NCBI RefSeq assembly: GCF_009184635.1
Contig: NZ_WELI01000007.1
Span: 186,001 to 250,000, forward strand
Length of the DNA stretch: 64,000 nucleotides
DNA from: Rudanella paleaurantiibacter
Lineage (GTDB): Bacteria > Bacteroidota > Bacteroidia > Cytophagales > Spirosomataceae
Reading direction: 5' to 3'
Below, in pieces: positions 24,625 through 32,626 of this stretch (positions within the stretch are counted from its first letter, which is position 1; the number at the start of each line of letters is the position of its first letter). Under the pieces are notes generated by a model. The model was not told where the DNA came from, searched no databases, and was given only the letters and a program-made list of their open reading frames with translations. Position numbers and translations under genes: made by a program.

Positions 24625-25698
24625 TTAATTCACCCGTAGCTTTTGACCAGGCCGAATCTTGGTACGCTGCGACATGTGATTTTTCCGGGCCAGTGTAGAC
24701 GCCGACATTCCGTACCGACCGGCAATTGACGAGAGTGTTTCGCCGGAGCGTACCCGGTGGAGTACTGTCCGCTTAAACTTGGGCTTAAAACTCAAATCAG
24801 AGCCCGAACTGGCGTTGCGACCTCCGCGTAGGTAGTCCCACACCTTGCTCGTGAGCAGAAAATGGTCCGAGGTAACCACGTTTTCAGGAAAAGCGTAAAT
24901 ATTGAGCGGGCTGAAGGGGTTACCCTCGTAGCGGGTTTCGTAATGGAGGTGAGCACCATAACTCCGGCCTGTGTTGCCACCAAGCCCGATTTGATCTCCC
25001 GCTTTCACCAACTGGCCCGATTCAACCAGTTGCTTCGACATGTGGCCGTAGAGTGTTTCGAGGCCGTTGTAGTGCCGAATCAGCACATACCGCCCGTACC
25101 CGTTTCCATCCCAGCCAACTATCCGCACAATACCATCGAAAGCTGCGTAAACAGGGTCACCGGTTTCGCAGTCGAGATCGGCACCGGTATGCCAACGCCC
25201 CCAGCGATAGCCGAAGTTTGAGGTGAGTTTACCCTGTTGGAGCGGGGCCGACCAGAACCGGTTGGCCGGTGGGTCGTAGAGCTTAATATCGATTACCTCG
25301 TCGAAATCAAGCGGGTTAATATTGTAAGGGTCAATATGACGGGAGTCCCAAACGGCGTAGTAATCCGCAATTTTCACCCACTCGTCGCCCACCTGAACAG
25401 AGTCAATCACTTCAACTACGCTCGTTTCGCCCTGATCGATCATGCTGGTATCTTCAGCCACAACCGGGTTCACTTCTTTTTTTGGCTCAAATTGGTTGTT
25501 GAAACGCAGGCTGGTTGTTTCCTGCTCAAATACATCGGCTTGCTTTTTCTCTTCAGTCGCCGGGAAATTGGGATTGTAGGTGGTTTTGGGCTTGATGCGT
25601 GAGTTTTTGAACAAACCCCGCTCCTGCGCCTGTGCATTCAGGGAGCTTAGGGTGAGGCATCCAAAGGCAATCAGCCAGGTAATCCGGTTTTTTATCAT
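24625..25698 (-). CDS. M23 peptidase with C-terminal LysM
   Basis: A 357-residue exported peptidoglycan hydrolase or scaffold. Signal peptide at 1-25 (ending NAQAQ). A linker with Glu/Thr/Val repeats leads to the M23 domain (about 180-285): GRWHTGADLD gives the first His/Asp zinc ligands and GAHLHYE the H-x-H. A LysM domain closes the protein (about 312-357, LHRVRSGETLSSIAGRYGMS). Both metal motifs look intact, so an active D,D-endopeptidase is likely, acting in the periplasm on cell-wall crosslinks. Its gene is 240 bases after trxB but separated by that gene's terminator. Confidence 0.93.
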   Translation of the reverse strand: MIKNRITWLIAFGCLTLSSLNAQAQERGLFKNSRIKPKTTYNPNFPATEEKKQADVFEQETTSLRFNNQFEPKKEVNPVVAEDTSMIDQGETSVVEVIDSVQVGDEWVKIADYYAVWDSRHIDPYNINPLDFDEVIDIKLYDPPANRFWSAPLQQGKLTSNFGYRWGRWHTGADLDCETGDPVYAAFDGIVRIVGWDGNGYGRYVLIRHYNGLETLYGHMSKQLVESGQLVKAGDQIGLGGNTGRSYGAHLHYETRYEGNPFSPLNIYAFPENVVTSDHFLLTSKVWDYLRGGRNASSGSDLSFKPKFKRTVLHRVRSGETLSSIAGRYGMSASTLARKNHMSQRTKIRPGQKLRVN

Positions 25699-25883
25699 CG
25701 GTTCATTCCAGTAGGCAGTTGGTCTGTAAGCCGTGTACCAGAACGAAAAAATGAACCAGGATGGGCAGTTGGCTTCGGTAGGGGAGGCCAGCTGCTCATC
25801 GGGCGTTGTTCATGAAGTGTCGTTCGGCAGGCGGGCGATCAAGATCAACCACCAGAGTTAAGTTAAGTACTGTGATATACCCG

Positions 25884-25921
25884 ATTTCAGGCCGGATAAG
25901 CGAACCTATCCGGCCTGAAAT
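25884..25921 (-). terminator. Hairpin after trxB
   Basis: Perfect 15-base arms 25884-25898 and 25907-25921, right behind the trxB stop. No long T-run on the minus strand. Confidence 0.7.
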
Positions 25922-25935
25922 GTAAAATCCGTAAA

Positions 25936-26910
25936 CTAAGCGACCATGTGCTCCTGCATTTCGAGCGTTACCAGATAACGCTCGGCGTCGAGAGCTGCCA
26001 TACAACCGGTGCCAGCCGCCGTAATGGCTTGCCGGTACACGTTGTCCTGGGCATCCCCGCAGGCAAATACGCCGGGAATGTTGGTCCGTGTGCTGCCTTT
26101 CTCGGTCAGAATGTAGCCATTGCTGTCCATGTCGAGGTAGTCTTTGAAAATATCAGTATTGGGTTTGTGACCGATAGCCACAAAAAAGCCCGTCACGTCG
26201 AGGGTGCGCTGCTCGCCCGTTACGGTATCCTGAATCAGAATGCCGTTTACTTCCTCATCGCCGAGTACTTCGAGGGTCTCGGTATTCCAGAGCACTTCGA
26301 TATTGTCTTTTGACAGAACCCGCTGCTGCATAAACCGTGAGGCCCGCATCTGATCGCGCCGAACCAGCATATACACTTTCCGGCAGATGTTAGAGAGGTA
26401 GCTGGCTTCTTCGGCAGCGGTGTCGCCCGCGCCTACAATGGCTACGTCCTGATTACGGAAGAAAAACCCGTCGCAGACAGCACAGGCCGAGACACCCCGA
26501 CCGTTCAGGCGCATTTCGGAGGGGAGGCCGAGCCATTTGGCTGAGGCTCCGGTTGAAATAATGATACTGTCGGCTGTGATTTCGTGTTTCTCGTCGACAA
26601 TAGCCCGGTGCGGACGTCCGGGGCCCGGATTGGCCTCAAACTCAACGGAGGTTACCACACCGTAGCGTACGTCAGAGCCAAACCGGCGAGCCTGCGCTTC
26701 AAGGTCCTGCATCATCTGCGGGCCATTAACGCCCTGCGGATAACCCGGAAAATTGTCGACTTCAGTGGTGATGGTCAATTGGCCACCGGGTTGGGCACCC
26801 TGGTACAAAACAGGTTGCATGTTGGCCCGTGCGGCATAAATAGCTGCTGTATATCCGGCGGGTCCGGAGCCAATAATAAGGCACTTTACGTGTTCGGGAG
26901 TCATCGTCAC
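25936..26910 (-). CDS. trxB: Thioredoxin reductase
   Basis: A 324-residue flavoenzyme of normal length that reduces thioredoxin with NADPH. FAD site GSGPAGYTAAIYAAR (about 14-28), the redox pair in ACAVCDG (about 140-146), NADPH site GAGDTAAEEASYL (about 158-170), and the closing FAD motif GVFACGDAQD (about 286-295). Monocistronic: a hairpin follows and 230 bases of non-coding sequence precede it. On the minus strand a near-consensus -7 (GAACTTTG) lies at about 27009. Confidence 0.96.
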   Translation of the reverse strand: MTMTPEHVKCLIIGSGPAGYTAAIYAARANMQPVLYQGAQPGGQLTITTEVDNFPGYPQGVNGPQMMQDLEAQARRFGSDVRYGVVTSVEFEANPGPGRPHRAIVDEKHEITADSIIISTGASAKWLGLPSEMRLNGRGVSACAVCDGFFFRNQDVAIVGAGDTAAEEASYLSNICRKVYMLVRRDQMRASRFMQQRVLSKDNIEVLWNTETLEVLGDEEVNGILIQDTVTGEQRTLDVTGFFVAIGHKPNTDIFKDYLDMDSNGYILTEKGSTRTNIPGVFACGDAQDNVYRQAITAAGTGCMAALDAERYLVTLEMQEHMVA

Positions 26911-27142
26911 TCAGAAAAGAATGTTGTCAGAATCAATCAGAACAGCCGCTTTTAGTACAAGGCAATAGATGTCACAAGCTACCGTTCGTAACGACAACAT
27001 TGGCAAAGTTCAAAAAAATTCCTCGTGAAACCAAGCAGATTAGTAGACCAAACCAATGTCTTAACCTTATTTTAGCCTCATTATGGGCAAGTTACCCTCC
27101 ATTGCAGAGAGTCGCTGATCGTAGGTGTATACCGAAAATATG

Positions 27143-29107
27143 CTACAGGATACGCCACTCGATACGCCGGTTCTGACGCCGATTTTCGTCGCTGGTATTG
27201 GGCACCAAAGGGCGGGTTTTACCAAATCCAGCCGATTTGATCCGGGTGGGTTCGATACCGGCTTCGGTCAGGTAGGTGACCACGGTCTGAGCCCGTTTTT
27301 TCGACAACGTTAGGTTGGCCGCAGCATCGCCCTGATCATCGGTATGCCCCGACACTTCGATAGTTACCGAGGGGTTCAACTTCAGAAAATCGGCTAACCG
27401 ATTTAATTCAGTCCGTGACTTATCGGCGAGGTCGTACCGCCCCGATTCGAAAAACAGGTTGTTGAGCGTCTCTTTGCTCGTAGGGCCAATCGGTTCGAGG
27501 GCTACCGGAAGGGCTACACCACTGCTCGTTTCTTTGGTTTTCTGGCTAAAATCGAACGAAAGACTTTTGAACAGGTAGCCGGGGCTACTCACGTACAGGG
27601 CGTACTCGCCTTCGGTGGGGAGCACAATGGCGTACTGCCCGGTTTGTGCATCGGACTTAACTCGCGAGATGGTCTGTTTGGTGGCCAGGTCGATTAGTTC
27701 AACGGTGGCCGCAACGGGTTTCTGGCTTTTGCCGTTGGCTATTATCCCTTTGAGGTAACTAACCGGCTTTACCCGCTCGCGTAGCGACTCAGGCATATCG
27801 AATACGTAAATCCGTGACCGTTGCGAAATGCCCTCTTTCTGTTCCTCGAATGAATAATAAGCCCGTGCACCGTTGGCCGACACAAACAGCGATGCCTGAT
27901 CCTCAGCCGTATTGATCGGATACCCCAGATTGGTGGGTTGGTTCCAGCGTACCGGGGCCGTTGTGACCAGACTGTCGCTCACAAAAAGGTCGTAGCCCCC
28001 CATGCCGATGTGCCCCTCCGACGCAAAAAACAGGGTTTGGCCGTTGGCATGAATAAACGGTGATGCCTCGTTGAAGGTGGTATTGATGGGCGTCCCCATA
28101 TTGACGGGGGCCAGCCAGTTGCCTTGTTCATCGGCATCGGTACGCCAGATATCGCGTTTGCCCTGACCACCGGGCCGGTCCGACACAAAATATAACCGCC
28201 GACCATCGGCCGACAGGGCGGGTTGCGATTCGTAATAGCGGCTGTTTACCGTGGGGCCGAGGTTCTGGGGTTCAGACCATTCATTGCCGGTGCGTCGGGT
28301 AATGTACAGGTCGCAGCTACCCATTCCTTTACGGCCCTGGCAGGCGGCAAACACCAGGGTGCGTCCATCGGCCGAAAGGCTGGGCGTACCTTCGTTATCG
28401 ACCGTGTTTATATTGGGTGATAGCGAAACGGGAGGCTGCCAGGTTTCACCGTTGAAGGTGGTGGTAAACAGGTCTTCGTCGCCCTCAGGCTTCAAAACCG
28501 TAAACACCAGGGTTTGCTCGTCGGCAGTAAGTACAGGAAAATATTGCGAGGGGGTAGTTTGCAATGCCGACGAGAGTGGGCGGGGCGTTACGGCCTGTGG
28601 GCGTTGGGTAGCTTCCTGCCCGAAGCGGGCGGTGGCCAGCAGCCGCTCTACGCGCAATGCCTGTGCCGACTGCGGGGCAAACAAGGTTACGTATTTTTCT
28701 AAATAGGGGATCGCTTCGGTGTAGCGGCCGAGCCGGAGCAGCAGATTACTTAACGATTGGTAGGCCGGTGCCGTTGTGGGGGCATCGGGCTGAAGCCGCA
28801 CCGCTTCGCGGTAGGCCAGCAGGGCGGGCTCTACCCGTTTGGTAAACTCGTACAGCTGCCCGAGTTTCAGGTGAGCATCGGCAAAGGTAGGCTCCCGTTT
28901 TATGGCTTCCTGCATAAACGCGATGGCTTCAGTGGCTTTACGTTCGCCAAAGAGCTTCATCGATTGCTCGTAGAGCTGTTTGGTGCGGGAATCCTGAGAG
29001 AAAGAGTAGGCAGTAGGCAGCAGGCAGTAGGCAAAAAAGAGGAGCCAGAATTTATACTGTCTGGTTTTTTCTGCCCACTGCTTACTGACTACGGCCCACT
29101 GCTTCAT
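27143..29107 (-). CDS. OmpA-family protein with TPR and PD40 (WD40-like) propeller
   Basis: A 654-residue envelope protein: signal peptide about 1-36 (ending AYSFSQ), TPR units about 40-145, a PD40 beta-propeller about 165-440 with repeated D-G-R-xL-xF/Y-xS motifs (SADGRTLVFAACQG, SADGRRLYFVSDRPG), a carboxypeptidase-like sandwich about 445-540, and an OmpA-type peptidoglycan-binding domain about 545-654 (VTIEVSGHTDDQGD, NLTLSKKRAQTV). This layout is common in T9SS- and porin-associated Bacteroidota proteins. The ATG overlaps the queE stop by four bases (ATGA), so translation is likely coupled. The signal peptide is encoded by a word-repeat hairpin (29006-29104). Confidence 0.9.
   Translation of the reverse strand: MKQWAVVSKQWAEKTRQYKFWLLFFAYCLLPTAYSFSQDSRTKQLYEQSMKLFGERKATEAIAFMQEAIKREPTFADAHLKLGQLYEFTKRVEPALLAYREAVRLQPDAPTTAPAYQSLSNLLLRLGRYTEAIPYLEKYVTLFAPQSAQALRVERLLATARFGQEATQRPQAVTPRPLSSALQTTPSQYFPVLTADEQTLVFTVLKPEGDEDLFTTTFNGETWQPPVSLSPNINTVDNEGTPSLSADGRTLVFAACQGRKGMGSCDLYITRRTGNEWSEPQNLGPTVNSRYYESQPALSADGRRLYFVSDRPGGQGKRDIWRTDADEQGNWLAPVNMGTPINTTFNEASPFIHANGQTLFFASEGHIGMGGYDLFVSDSLVTTAPVRWNQPTNLGYPINTAEDQASLFVSANGARAYYSFEEQKEGISQRSRIYVFDMPESLRERVKPVSYLKGIIANGKSQKPVAATVELIDLATKQTISRVKSDAQTGQYAIVLPTEGEYALYVSSPGYLFKSLSFDFSQKTKETSSGVALPVALEPIGPTSKETLNNLFFESGRYDLADKSRTELNRLADFLKLNPSVTIEVSGHTDDQGDAAANLTLSKKRAQTVVTYLTEAGIEPTRIKSAGFGKTRPLVPNTSDENRRQNRRIEWRIL
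29006..29104. repeat. Word-repeat hairpin inside the OmpA-family gene's signal-peptide region
   Basis: Words gtaggca and cagtaggcag repeat from 29006 to 29038; the complementary words (ttttttctgcccactg, cttactgactacgg, cccactgct) run from 29065 to 29104. The best-paired section joins 29021-29037 with 29065-29083, and a CCAGA/TCTGG pair lies in the loop. Confidence 0.7.
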
Positions 29108-29739
29108 GGAATATCCATGTACTTGTGGGTTTGCAACGATACCTGCCATTGCGGATTACTTTTTACGTACTCAACGATGAGCGGCAGCATTTCTTTTGTT
29201 CGACTCCATTCGGTTTGCAGAAACAGCCGACAATCGGGGCGCAGATAGGGCACAAATGACTCTGCAAAGGCAAAATCCGACCGGTTATAAATAATTACTT
29301 TTAATTCGTGGGCCTGCTCGTAAATGGCAGGGTTGGGCTTTTTAAACTTCTTTGGTGAGAAGCAAATCCAGTCCCAGCTACCGGTTACGGCCTCGCATAC
29401 GCCCGATGTTTCGATGTTTGTTTTGAACCCGGCTGCCTGCAAGGCCTGCGTAAGGTGGGTAAGGTCATGCATGAGGGGTTCGCCCCCCGTCACAACGGCC
29501 ATGCGGCCGGGATGAGCAGCCGCTTCGGTCACAATCTGATCAATAGACAGGTGCGGGTGAGCGTTTACATCCCACGACTCCTTCACATCGCACCAGTGGC
29601 AACCCACGTCGCAGCCCCCCAGCCGGATGAAGTAAGCCGCCCGGCCGCTGTGTGCCCCTTCGCCCTGTAGGGTGTAAAAGGCTTCCATTACGGGTAGGGT
29701 GGCAGTGGGTATAACGGGTTGATTTAGTGTCGTATTCAT
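29104..29739 (-). CDS. queE: 7-carboxy-7-deazaguanine synthase
   Basis: A 211-residue radical SAM enzyme that turns 6-carboxytetrahydropterin into 7-carboxy-7-deazaguanine for queuosine synthesis. The cluster motif is C-x3-C-x2-C (GGCDVGCHWCD, about 42-52), preceded by FYTLQGEGAHSGRAAYFIRL, the QueE substrate and SAM region. The KKFKKPNP stretch and the C-terminal EVVK-like end match Bacteroidota QueE. I use the ATG at 29739, since the -7 element lies at 29744-29751; a longer start at 29793 would be upstream of the promoter. It overlaps the OmpA-family gene by four bases. Confidence 0.93.
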   Translation of the reverse strand: MNTTLNQPVIPTATLPVMEAFYTLQGEGAHSGRAAYFIRLGGCDVGCHWCDVKESWDVNAHPHLSIDQIVTEAAAHPGRMAVVTGGEPLMHDLTHLTQALQAAGFKTNIETSGVCEAVTGSWDWICFSPKKFKKPNPAIYEQAHELKVIIYNRSDFAFAESFVPYLRPDCRLFLQTEWSRTKEMLPLIVEYVKSNPQWQVSLQTHKYMDIP

Positions 29740-29743
29740 TGGA

Positions 29744-29751
29744 CAAAGATA
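29744..29751 (-). promoter_or_regulatory. -7 element TATCTTTG directly before queE
   Basis: Exact TAnnTTTG whose last base is five bases before the ATG. It would give an almost leaderless mRNA. No -33 TTG at the usual distance. Confidence 0.4.
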
Positions 29752-29834
29752 CGGATTATAGGCAAGCTGGTAGAAGTAGGGTAGAGCCGTCAACGCACTT
29801 CGGTCGGTTTTTCAGACCATCTATCCAATTCCGA

Positions 29835-29865
29835 TTGACTATCTGGGTCGCCCTCTTTAGCTTTG
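29835..29865 (+). promoter_or_regulatory. Promoter of the lipoprotein gene at 29914
   Basis: TTG at 29835-29837, 20 bases, TAGCTTTG at 29858-29865. Predicts a start near 29872 and a leader of about 42 bases. Confidence 0.6.
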
Positions 29866-29913
29866 GTTAGTACAACCAATACCAACGAAACAATAGCCAC
29901 AACAAATACGGTC

Positions 29914-30705
29914 ATGAAACGAAAAGCCTGGGTACTATATACGGCTCTGGGGGTAGGCAGTGCGCTGAGTCTGAGTGGGTGTGCGTCGGGCAAATATCTG
30001 CAACTTACGCCCGTTACGGGCGATGTAGCGCATGTTGAGGGGCGTATGGTAACGAAAGCCGAAGCGGATAGCCTGGTGGTAGTAGCTTCGTTTGAGCGCG
30101 AAGACATGGAATACCTGGCGATGGATATTGAAATCAAAAACCGATCGAGCCGACCGATGCGTATTGACCCGACTCGCTTTCGGTACGTGGCCCTTACCGC
30201 AAACGAAGATACCCTCCGCGAGTCGCACAACCCGGCATTGGCAGTGGCTCGTACAGCCGCCGACCCAACTGCCGAGAGTGAGCGGGTGAAGACCAAAGTA
30301 GCCCGCGAAGAACGACGCCTGAAAACGGCCCGTATCATCAATACGGTGTTGCTGGTGGCCGCTGTAGCCAGTGATGTTTCGTCGTCTACGCGCCGACAGT
30401 CGGTCGAGAGTCGATTCCGTAACCGCGTGGCCCACAACAACGCCTACCAACTGATTCAAGCCAAACGGGTTATTGACCACGGGGTATTTGCCGACCGGAT
30501 GCAGCAGTACGGTTTTGAAGCTTACCGCTGGAACGAACTGGCCCTGCAACGAACGTACATTGAGCCGGGCGAATCGGTGCGGGGGTTCGTTTATCTGCCC
30601 AAAGCCAATGCCGCGCAGTTTATTCGGCTGAATTACCCGGTGTCGGAGCAGGGCGAGGTTTCGCTCGTGTTCAGTCAGGAAATGGTGGCTCGAAAAAGAA
30701 AGTAG
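29914..30705 (+). CDS. Predicted lipoprotein of unknown function
   Basis: A 263-residue protein with a basic n-region (MKRKAWVLY), hydrophobic core and lipobox LSLSGC. The mature protein has a beta-rich first half with the segment DMEYLAMDIEIKNRSSRPMR, a helical Arg/Glu-rich middle (about 120-150) followed by a short hydrophobic stretch (IINTVLLVAAVASDV), and a C-terminal beta part IEPGESVRGFVYLPK. The last motif is typical of DUF4352-like immunoglobulin-fold proteins, but I would not name a family. Promoter and terminator make it a single-gene unit. A longer in-frame start at 29863 overlaps the promoter. Confidence 0.75.
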   Translation: MKRKAWVLYTALGVGSALSLSGCASGKYLQLTPVTGDVAHVEGRMVTKAEADSLVVVASFEREDMEYLAMDIEIKNRSSRPMRIDPTRFRYVALTANEDTLRESHNPALAVARTAADPTAESERVKTKVAREERRLKTARIINTVLLVAAVASDVSSSTRRQSVESRFRNRVAHNNAYQLIQAKRVIDHGVFADRMQQYGFEAYRWNELALQRTYIEPGESVRGFVYLPKANAAQFIRLNYPVSEQGEVSLVFSQEMVARKRK

Positions 30706-30712
30706 CAGAAGC

Positions 30713-30770
30713 CTAAATGGGCAGCGGGCGCGTTGGGAATTAGCTCCCGACGCGCCCGCTGCCCATTTAG
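30713..30770. terminator. Long bidirectional terminator
   Basis: Arms 30713-30738 and 30745-30770 are 26 bases each with one wobble, the longest simple stem in the window. It serves the lipoprotein gene and the convergent amidohydrolase. Confidence 0.95.
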
Positions 30771-30779
30771 GGGTAATTT

Positions 30780-32438
30780 TTAGAATACGCGCTCACCACC
30801 CACCCAGGTCTGTAGCACTTTGGTTTGGCGCAATTCGGGCGCGGGGGCTTTCATAATGTCTTTGTTGAGGACCACAAAGTCGGCCTGTTTGCCGGGGGCG
30901 ATGCTGCCGCGCATATGGTCTTCAAAGTTAGCGTAGGCCGCCCAGCGGGTCATAGCGAGCAGAGCCGATTGCCGGTCAACAGCGTTTTCGGGCTGGTAGC
31001 CCCCTGCCGGGAAATTTTTGGCATCTTGCCGGGCAGTGGCCGAGTGGAAGCCAAACAAGGGGTTAACAGCCTCGACCGGGAAGTCGCTGCCAAACGCAAT
31101 CACATTGTTCTGCTTCATCAGGTCTTTAAACGCGTAGGCACCTTTTACCCGCACAGACCCGAGCCGTTCGGCGGCCCAATACATATCGGAGGTGGCATGG
31201 GTGGGTTGCACCGATGGAATCACCGAGTACCGATTGAATTTCCAGACATCGTCGGGCGAAACCACCTGCGCGTGCTCGATGCGCCAGCGACGGTCGTTCT
31301 TGGTTTTCAGGAGCTTACCGTACAGGTCCAGAATAAGATGATTGGCCGAGTCGCCAATGCAGTGGGTATTGGCCTGAAATCCGCTCCCGGCGAGTTGGGT
31401 CAGAATCCGCTCCAGCTCAGTGGGGCTGAGGAGCAGAAAACCGGTTGTTTCGGGGCGGTCGCTGTAGGGCTTGCGCAGGCAGGCACCCCGTGAGCCGAGG
31501 GCTCCGTCGGCATAGAGCTTAAACGACCGAACGGTGAGCCGGTCGGTTTGGTACGGTCCTTTTTTGAGGTAATAGTCAATGTTGGGCAGGCCGAGCGAGA
31601 TCATGGCGTAATCGCGGATCTTCAGTTTGCCTTCTTTCTGCAATCGCTCAATCAGCTCAATATCGTTGCGGTTCAGGCCCGCATCTGATACCGACGTAAG
31701 CCCGTATGAGAAACACATTTTCTGGGCCGCCAGCAACATTCGTTCTTTATCCTGATCGTCGGGTTGCGGAATGACCCGCCGAACCATCTGCATGGCGTTG
31801 TCAACCAACACCCCCGTGGGTTGCCCTTGGGCATCGAGCACCACTTCGCCCCCGGCGAGTTTGCTGCCGCCCGTGATCTGGGCTAGCCGAAGGGCCTTGC
31901 TGTTGACGAGCAGGGCGTGCCCATCAACCCGGGTCAGAGCTACCGGAATGTTCGGAAAGGCGGCATCGAGCAGGGCTTTAGTTGGGAACCCCCGCACGGG
32001 TGAGTCGGTGGCGGGCCAGTCGTTCTGATCCCAGCCCCGGCCGATGATCCACATGGCCTGCGGGTTTTTCTGGCCAAATGCTTTCAGGCGTTGCACGACT
32101 TCGGTGTATGACTCGGCTCCGACGAGGTCGGCCTGATCGAGCATTTGACCCAGGCCCATAAAGTGCGAATGCGGGTCGAAGAAGCCGGGGTACACCGGTT
32201 GGCCGCCCAGGTCGGCGGTGCTGTCGGCGTCATATTGTTTGGTTAGTTCGTCGGCAGACCCAACGGCCAGAAATTTGCCGTCTTTGACAACAAAGGCGTT
32301 GGCGGTCGAAAACGCCGAGTCGGCGGTGTATACGGTGGCATTCGTGACCAGTAAATCGGCTGATTGCCGTTGCTGACAGCCGACCAGCAGAAGGCCGGCA
32401 AATGCCGATGCGAGAGATACGGAAGAGCGTACGCGCAT
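30780..32438 (-). CDS. Amidohydrolase-3 family lipoprotein (YtcJ-like)
   Basis: A 552-residue metal-dependent hydrolase with a lipoprotein signal (lipobox LLVGC), so outside the cytosol. The YtcJ-type layout is clear: a small beta-sandwich at both ends (NATVYTADSAF...; PGKQADFVVLNKDI), the metal site DPHSHFMG (about 88-95), then YADGALGSRGA, ANTHCIGDSANHL, WRIEHAQVV and FGSDFPVEAVNP. The segment FDPHSH gives the HxH ligands. Substrate unknown; family members act on amides such as formamides or on hydantoin-like rings. I take the ATG at 32438 because the longer frame has no signal. Confidence 0.9.
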   Translation of the reverse strand: MRVRSSVSLASAFAGLLLVGCQQRQSADLLVTNATVYTADSAFSTANAFVVKDGKFLAVGSADELTKQYDADSTADLGGQPVYPGFFDPHSHFMGLGQMLDQADLVGAESYTEVVQRLKAFGQKNPQAMWIIGRGWDQNDWPATDSPVRGFPTKALLDAAFPNIPVALTRVDGHALLVNSKALRLAQITGGSKLAGGEVVLDAQGQPTGVLVDNAMQMVRRVIPQPDDQDKERMLLAAQKMCFSYGLTSVSDAGLNRNDIELIERLQKEGKLKIRDYAMISLGLPNIDYYLKKGPYQTDRLTVRSFKLYADGALGSRGACLRKPYSDRPETTGFLLLSPTELERILTQLAGSGFQANTHCIGDSANHLILDLYGKLLKTKNDRRWRIEHAQVVSPDDVWKFNRYSVIPSVQPTHATSDMYWAAERLGSVRVKGAYAFKDLMKQNNVIAFGSDFPVEAVNPLFGFHSATARQDAKNFPAGGYQPENAVDRQSALLAMTRWAAYANFEDHMRGSIAPGKQADFVVLNKDIMKAPAPELRQTKVLQTWVGGERVF

Positions 32439-32591
32439 GATGTTGATTAAGTAGGTCGCAATTATACGGCACTTTTCGAGAACGGAGCGACTTATAGTCG
32501 TTAGGTTTGTGAATCTTGCTTTCGTCGGTGTATTAGGGCAGTTTGTCGATTGGTATCTATACGCAGTAGAGGAGTAAACCTGTCTAAACAC

Positions 32592-32599
32592 TAATTTTG
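32592..32599 (+). promoter_or_regulatory. -7 element TAATTTTG for the TolC-like gene
   Basis: Exact TAnnTTTG; start predicted near 32606, about 20 bases before ATG 32627, which excludes the earlier TTG start at 32597. No good -33. Confidence 0.4.
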
Positions 32600-32626
32600 G
32601 CTTTTATACGCGCATTCCCCCTTTTT

